Shown: piece after piece, positions 62,463 through 64,000 of the stretch
Layout of the letters: each line of letters begins with the position of its first letter
Numbering within the stretch: the first letter of the stretch is position 1
Assembly (NCBI RefSeq): GCF_016595495.1
Contig: NZ_JAENIM010000046.1
Span: forward strand, 83,569-147,568
Origin: Persicirhabdus sediminis
Lineage (GTDB): Bacteria; Verrucomicrobiota; Verrucomicrobiia; Verrucomicrobiales; Akkermansiaceae
DNA length: 64,000 bases
Reading direction: 5' to 3'
Program-made: the position numbers and the translations under genes
The notes under the pieces: model-generated
What the model saw: the letters and a program-made list of their open reading frames with translations, nothing else
Told to the model about the DNA's origin: nothing
The model's database searches: none

Positions 62463-62517
62463 GCAAACTAACACCCCAGCCAGCTATCTACACCTCAGCC
62501 ATAAACCAGCCCAAACC

Positions 62518-62611
62518 CCGCGCTGAAAGCGCGTCAGAACAAAGCCCATGGCTTCAGCCATGGGTCACGCCACCAAAACCACACAGCACGCTGAAAGTGT
62601 GCAAGAAAACA
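62518..62611. repeat. Three-hairpin module, copy 2
   Basis: It has the same hairpins and order as copy 1 (62520-62532, 62545-62564, 62586-62602). The segment between hairpins (CAGAACAAAG) is identical. The first stem is extended by one pair (CGCGCT/AGCGCG). Reading in from the tape-measure side, it forms the false tail of the broken phage gene. Confidence 0.85.
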
Positions 62612-62637
62612 CCAAAGCTGACTCCCCCTCCAAGCCA

Positions 62638-63141
62638 CCCTGAGCGTGACAGCGCCGAGAGGTTAGCCACGGGATCATTCAGCGCCTTGCCCAGCTGGAT
62701 AGACGCGCTTTTCAGATCACCATCCAGGTGAGTGGCTAGATCGAGCGCCACTTGCTGCGTGCGCTTGAATTCATCGCCCGCAATGTTAGTGAATGTCTGC
62801 AGCTGCGCGGTAGAGTTCGCCAAGATGTCTTCGTCACCAAATAATGACTTACCCTGCAGGCGGCTCGCCTCAGTCTGGAACTCGGCAAAACTGATCTTGG
62901 CCGCATTGCCCGTCTAGCGGATCGCATTCTGCACCTTCGCTAGCGCCTTTTCCTGTACATCCTAGGCTTTCAATGATGAGCCAGCTAACAAAGTGGCTGG
63001 CAATGTCAGCGCCACGCTCATCGACTTGCCCACCGATTTCATTTTGTTACCAAATCGGCTCATCCTCTTATCGATGCGATTCAGCACCGCAGAGGTCTTA
63101 TCAAATGCCGTTAAGGTAAACTTCACGTCCGTCTTGCTCAT
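62638..63141 (-). pseudogene. Phage tail tape-measure protein fragment, broken
   Basis: Starting from the ATG at 63141 (preceded on the minus strand by AGGAGGGC, a strong Shine-Dalgarno unlike most genes here), the frame encodes MSKTDVKFTLTAFDKT and SVGKSMSVALTLPATLLAGSS. After two TAG codons come SFAEFQTEASRLQGKSLFGDEDI and NIAGDEFKRTQQVALDLATHLDG, then SASIQLGKALNDPVANLSALSRSG. This is typical of the N-terminal third of tail length tape-measure proteins. In-frame TAG codons lie at 62962-62964 and 62914-62916. Homology stops at the Gly of SRSG (62638), where the frame runs into hairpin module 2. The rest of the gene (normally several hundred residues) and other phage genes are absent. It is a prophage relic. 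Confidence 0.8.
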
Positions 63142-63427
63142 GCCCTCCTGACGCGGTCAGGGATGGTAAATGGATAGGAGAGAGAAGTGAAAGCAGTCAG
63201 ACTAACATCTAGCTATTTCATTGACTGATTAGAGATTTCTAGCAACCTGCAGATAAGACAACAAATATTCTATGATGAAAACTCTCAATCTAGCTAAACA
63301 TCCCGCCCTACTGCTAAGCCCAAGTCAAGATCGTAGCCTCGGCTAATCTCGCCGCAGAAATGTTAAATCACTCAACCATTACTACGAACCAATACTGTTC
63401 GCTCAACCAACTGCGTCATTCGCCACC

Positions 63428-63853
63428 ATGAAGCCGGGACTCACAAACCTACAGCGCTCTCGAATAGTGAGAGATTACTTCGATCTGGTCAGCCAGACTG
63501 CAGAGTTCCGGTATCGCATTTGCTGGGAGGGAGCACGCAATCTCTTTACCGAGCGAGGCTTTCCACCATCGACTGTTATTCAGATTACCTGCGATCAGGG
63601 CGATGACGTAAACGGAATCTTTGCTGTTGGAGATGGAACGTTGCTCGATTGCGATCTCAGAGAGAATCCGCATACTCGGCAGTCGGTAGCCTTCACCAAT
63701 TGGGAGGTAATCGAGGCCTCAGACACTGATGAGGATGATTATGGTCTAGCTCTCCAGATTCTTGCAGATAGCCGTTTGAAGCATGCTTTTGATATTGCCG
63801 TGCAGTCGTTCTACGAGTTCCATTGGCGAGAGTGTGATCGTCCGCTTCCCTAA
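63428..63853 (+). CDS. Orphan protein of unknown function
   Basis: A 141-residue soluble, acidic protein (pairs such as DTDEDDYG and LRENP) with two aromatic-rich helices at the ends (RSRIVRDYFDLVSQTAEFRYRICWEGARNLF and LKHAFDIAVQSFYEFHWRECDRPLP). No signal peptide, membrane segment or family is recognised. The ATG at 63428 follows GCCACC with no Shine-Dalgarno. Its DNA lacks the CAGCTGG words common elsewhere in the window, and it sits beside a prophage relic, so recent acquisition is possible. It may be a real accessory gene, but the evidence is only an intact frame of reasonable composition. Confidence 0.45.
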   Translation: MKPGLTNLQRSRIVRDYFDLVSQTAEFRYRICWEGARNLFTERGFPPSTVIQITCDQGDDVNGIFAVGDGTLLDCDLRENPHTRQSVAFTNWEVIEASDTDEDDYGLALQILADSRLKHAFDIAVQSFYEFHWRECDRPLP

Positions 63854-64000
63854 TCACATGACTACTGCACTGCTGACTAACGGCCAATCAAGGGCGAACA
63901 AGACGCGGCACCCAACCACTTCCCCGTCGAGTAACTGACCTTTATGACAATTTTAACATCAACCCAAATACGTAGCGCGCTGAGTGGTCAGCGGTTGGTG

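Noticed and set aside
62101..62526. Pro/His/Ser-repeat protein encoded by the minisatellite
   Set aside because: The frame arises from the 16-bp repeat, overlapping frames are open too, and it runs through the hairpin module. No start signal or domain supports it.

Overview
The window looks like chromosomal DNA of a marine Verrucomicrobiota bacterium, probably order Verrucomicrobiales and Rubritalea-like. That placement is inference from gene content. The evidence is a reduced pseudopilin/secretin operon, FecR-like membrane proteins paired with ECF sigma factors, a ThuA-domain secreted protein, very large Asp/Ser-rich surface proteins, an SSS symporter beside galactokinase, and start codons that mostly lack a Shine-Dalgarno sequence. 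CTAG and CAGCTGG words are conspicuously frequent in coding and non-coding DNA alike.

Layout. 1-6 kb is housekeeping: the 3' part of a Na+/H+ antiporter-like gene, ribE, a peroxiredoxin, a small unknown protein, protoporphyrinogen oxidase and an RhlE-type helicase. 6.0-8.5 kb is a repeat-rich locus. A single REP-associated tyrosine transposase (RAYT) sits between two tandem arrays, one with ~195-bp units and the other with 174-bp units. The arrays are otherwise different, but they share one hairpin-bearing core in mirror orientation, so the locus is bracketed by 29-bp perfect inverted repeats. 8.5-16.6 kb (minus strand) is a type II secretion-like operon, gspG-H-I-J-K-L-M, a GspC-like protein and gspD, without gspE or gspF. 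16.8-22.9 kb (minus strand) holds a lone ExbD, a DUF1232 protein, a large SNF2 helicase, a Cys-rich DUF3109-like protein and a rhodanese lipoprotein. 22.9-27.1 kb (plus strand) has a secreted helical protein, a class V aminotransferase, and an ECF sigma/FecR pair. 27.1-29.1 kb (minus strand) has a methyltransferase, a UbiA-like membrane protein and a His-rich lipoprotein. 29.3-33.6 kb (plus strand) has floA and a companion, rplI, and an SLC13 transporter.

33.7-36.9 kb (minus strand) pairs a membrane-anchored beta-helix protein with a NAD-synthetase homologue that has lost its recognisable catalytic residues in both domains. 37.1-41.3 kb (plus strand) is a galactose locus: AraC regulator, galK, Na+/sugar symporter. 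41.4-47.3 kb is mixed: YpfJ-type metallopeptidase, DUF2293, an MFS transporter, ThuA, a lipoprotein and purD. 47.7-57.2 kb (minus strand) encodes a ~2,350-residue G8/beta-helix/cadherin-like/LamG surface protein and a subtilase-like protein, both plausible clients of the secretion system. 57.4-62.0 kb is gltB.

The right end (62.1-64 kb) is an accessory patch: 16-bp minisatellites, two copies of a three-hairpin module, a phage tail tape-measure pseudogene broken by two in-frame TAG codons, and an orphan gene. The strongest candidate for something undescribed is the RAYT with its mirrored heterologous arrays, followed by the apparently dead NAD-synthetase homologue.
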